Source: Diabrotica undecimpunctata (taxonomy: Eukaryota; Arthropoda; Insecta; Coleoptera; Chrysomelidae). Taken from it: a stretch of 64,000 bases of DNA. The translations under genes were made by a program, and so were the position numbers. A model generated the notes under the pieces. The model had not been told where the DNA came from. It saw only the letters and a list, made by a program, of their open reading frames with translations, and ran no database searches. The stretch covers positions 9,222,185-9,286,184 of the forward strand of contig NC_092810.1 in NCBI RefSeq assembly GCF_040954645.1, given 5' to 3'. Within the stretch, counting starts at the first letter, position 1; each line of letters begins with the position of its first letter. Of this stretch, positions 63,262 to 64,000 are shown one piece after another.

Positions 63262-63765
63262 TATTAGGCTTATGACAAAAGTAGACAGAACGAGTCTATT
63301 GCGAGTAGCATGCGCCTACAGGACTGTATCTGCGGCGGCCTTGTGGATTATCACGGGTTGTGTTCCTCTGCATGTGTTAGCAGTAGAAAAGAGACATTTC
63401 TACGAGAGAAGAGACCATTTGACAACAGCTATAAAAAAAGAAGAAAGAGAAAGATCAATGGAAAGATGGCAAGAAGAATGGAACAACAAGGAAGATGTTG
63501 CCCAGTGGACCAAGATGCTGATCCTGAGCCGAATGGACTTGGTAGATTTTCTGTTTTAGGGCGTATCTTTATTGGTTCAGAAAGACAGATACAGATAAAT
63601 GCCTATACTGCAGAATGTATAAAGAAATAGGTATGAACCCTGTGACTGTAAGAGACTTGATCGTGAAGATAAAGGGAAGAACGGAGGGATGGAATAGTGT
63701 TCACAATTACATCCGAGCAGTTATTAAAAAGAAAGAAGAAGAGAAAGACCAACCGAGCCAATGAC
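63262..63765 (+). mobile_element. R1-clade LINE 3' fragment
   Basis: LLRVACAYRTVSAAALWIIT, VPLHVLAVEKRHFYERRDH, ERERSMERWQEEWNN match the C-terminal region of R1-type ORF2 (RVxSAYRTVSxxAxxVIAGxxPxxLLxxER). The part near 63,640-63,760 (VRDLIVKIKGRTEGWNSVHN) is its end in another frame. It is related to the fragment at 9,115-9,760. Confidence 0.75.
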
Positions 63766-63775
63766 AGATATGATC

Positions 63776-63840
63776 TAATTACTATTTTAATGGGAATAAG
63801 CCGCAATTGAAAGTTAAAATAAGTTTATTGACGTTTGAAT
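63776..63840. repeat. Dispersed repeat, copy b
   Basis: Second copy of the block at 60,303-60,365 (actattttaatgggaataag ... gtttattgacgttt). Confidence 0.6.
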
Positions 63841-63867
63841 CTTTGATCTTGCACTGATAACTTGTTT

Positions 63868-64000
63868 ATTCTCCAACAATTAATAGAAAAAAGAATAGCC
63901 GTCGGTACCGAAGTACATCTAGCCTTCATCGACCTAGAAAAGGCGTATGATACAGTTCCAAGACTTAAATTGTGGCAAGCTTTACAACAACTCTACATTA
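63868..64000 (+). mobile_element. LINE RT running off the right edge
   Basis: In frame: LIEKRIAVGTEVHLAFIDLE followed by KAYDTVPRLKLWQALQQL, the palm block A (FIDLEKAYDTVP) of a LINE RT. The rest lies beyond the window. Confidence 0.85.

Noticed and set aside
1..64000. CRISPR arrays, bacterial operons, rRNA
   Set aside because: No regularly spaced repeats, ribosome-binding sites or rRNA segments; the DNA is clearly eukaryotic nuclear.

Overview
The window is AT-rich animal nuclear DNA, almost certainly from an insect with a large, transposon-filled genome. A beetle is my best guess, but the sequence does not prove the order. The reasons are spliced eukaryotic genes with GT/AG introns, a eukaryotic tRNA-Asp, and a dense mix of arthropod-type mobile elements: several LINE families, Ty3/gypsy, Penelope-like, mariner, Tc1, piggyBac, Harbinger and MITEs. 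No bacterial operon, CRISPR array or rRNA is present.

Layout. 1-10.5 kb is a graveyard of truncated LINEs in both orientations. 10,504-16,940 is a complete, apparently very young Ty3/gypsy LTR retrotransposon on the minus strand: 420-bp LTRs that look identical, a GTAT target duplication, a primer site matching tRNA-Leu, gag and pol. Its Gag starts with a SAP domain. Its Pol carries, after integrase, a TARG1-type macrodomain followed by a CCCH zinc finger. 17,133-28,233 holds six plus-strand exons of a tubulin-tyrosine-ligase-like gene (TTLL15-like) whose introns are filled with a mariner (with a nested MITE), LINEs, a Penelope-like endonuclease relic and a Harbinger-like element. 28.3-34.3 kb is LINE debris plus two GC-richer unassigned blocks. 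34,383-39,843 holds four minus-strand exons that together encode a TMEM192 orthologue, with LINE and Tc1 relics in its introns.

41-61 kb contains a scattered group of very small plus-strand genes, each encoding a short single-pass membrane protein: a hydrophobic segment, then a Cys/Arg/Lys cluster, then a phase-1 intron. Two copies (52,824-54,724 and 58,117-58,710) are complete with a second exon and a poly(A) signal. One (41,048) has only a short second exon, one (60,843) has only the first exon in view, and one is a decayed fragment. I do not recognise this family. Between the copies lie a tRNA-Asp gene, several MITEs, a 1.9-kb inverted repeat carrying a piggyBac insertion, and Tc1/mariner elements split by LINE insertions. 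The window ends inside another LINE reverse transcriptase.

The two recognisable host genes are unrelated housekeeping-type genes (tubulin modification; lysosomal membrane). The most unusual items are the macrodomain/CCCH tail of the young gypsy Pol and the unrecognised small membrane-protein cluster.
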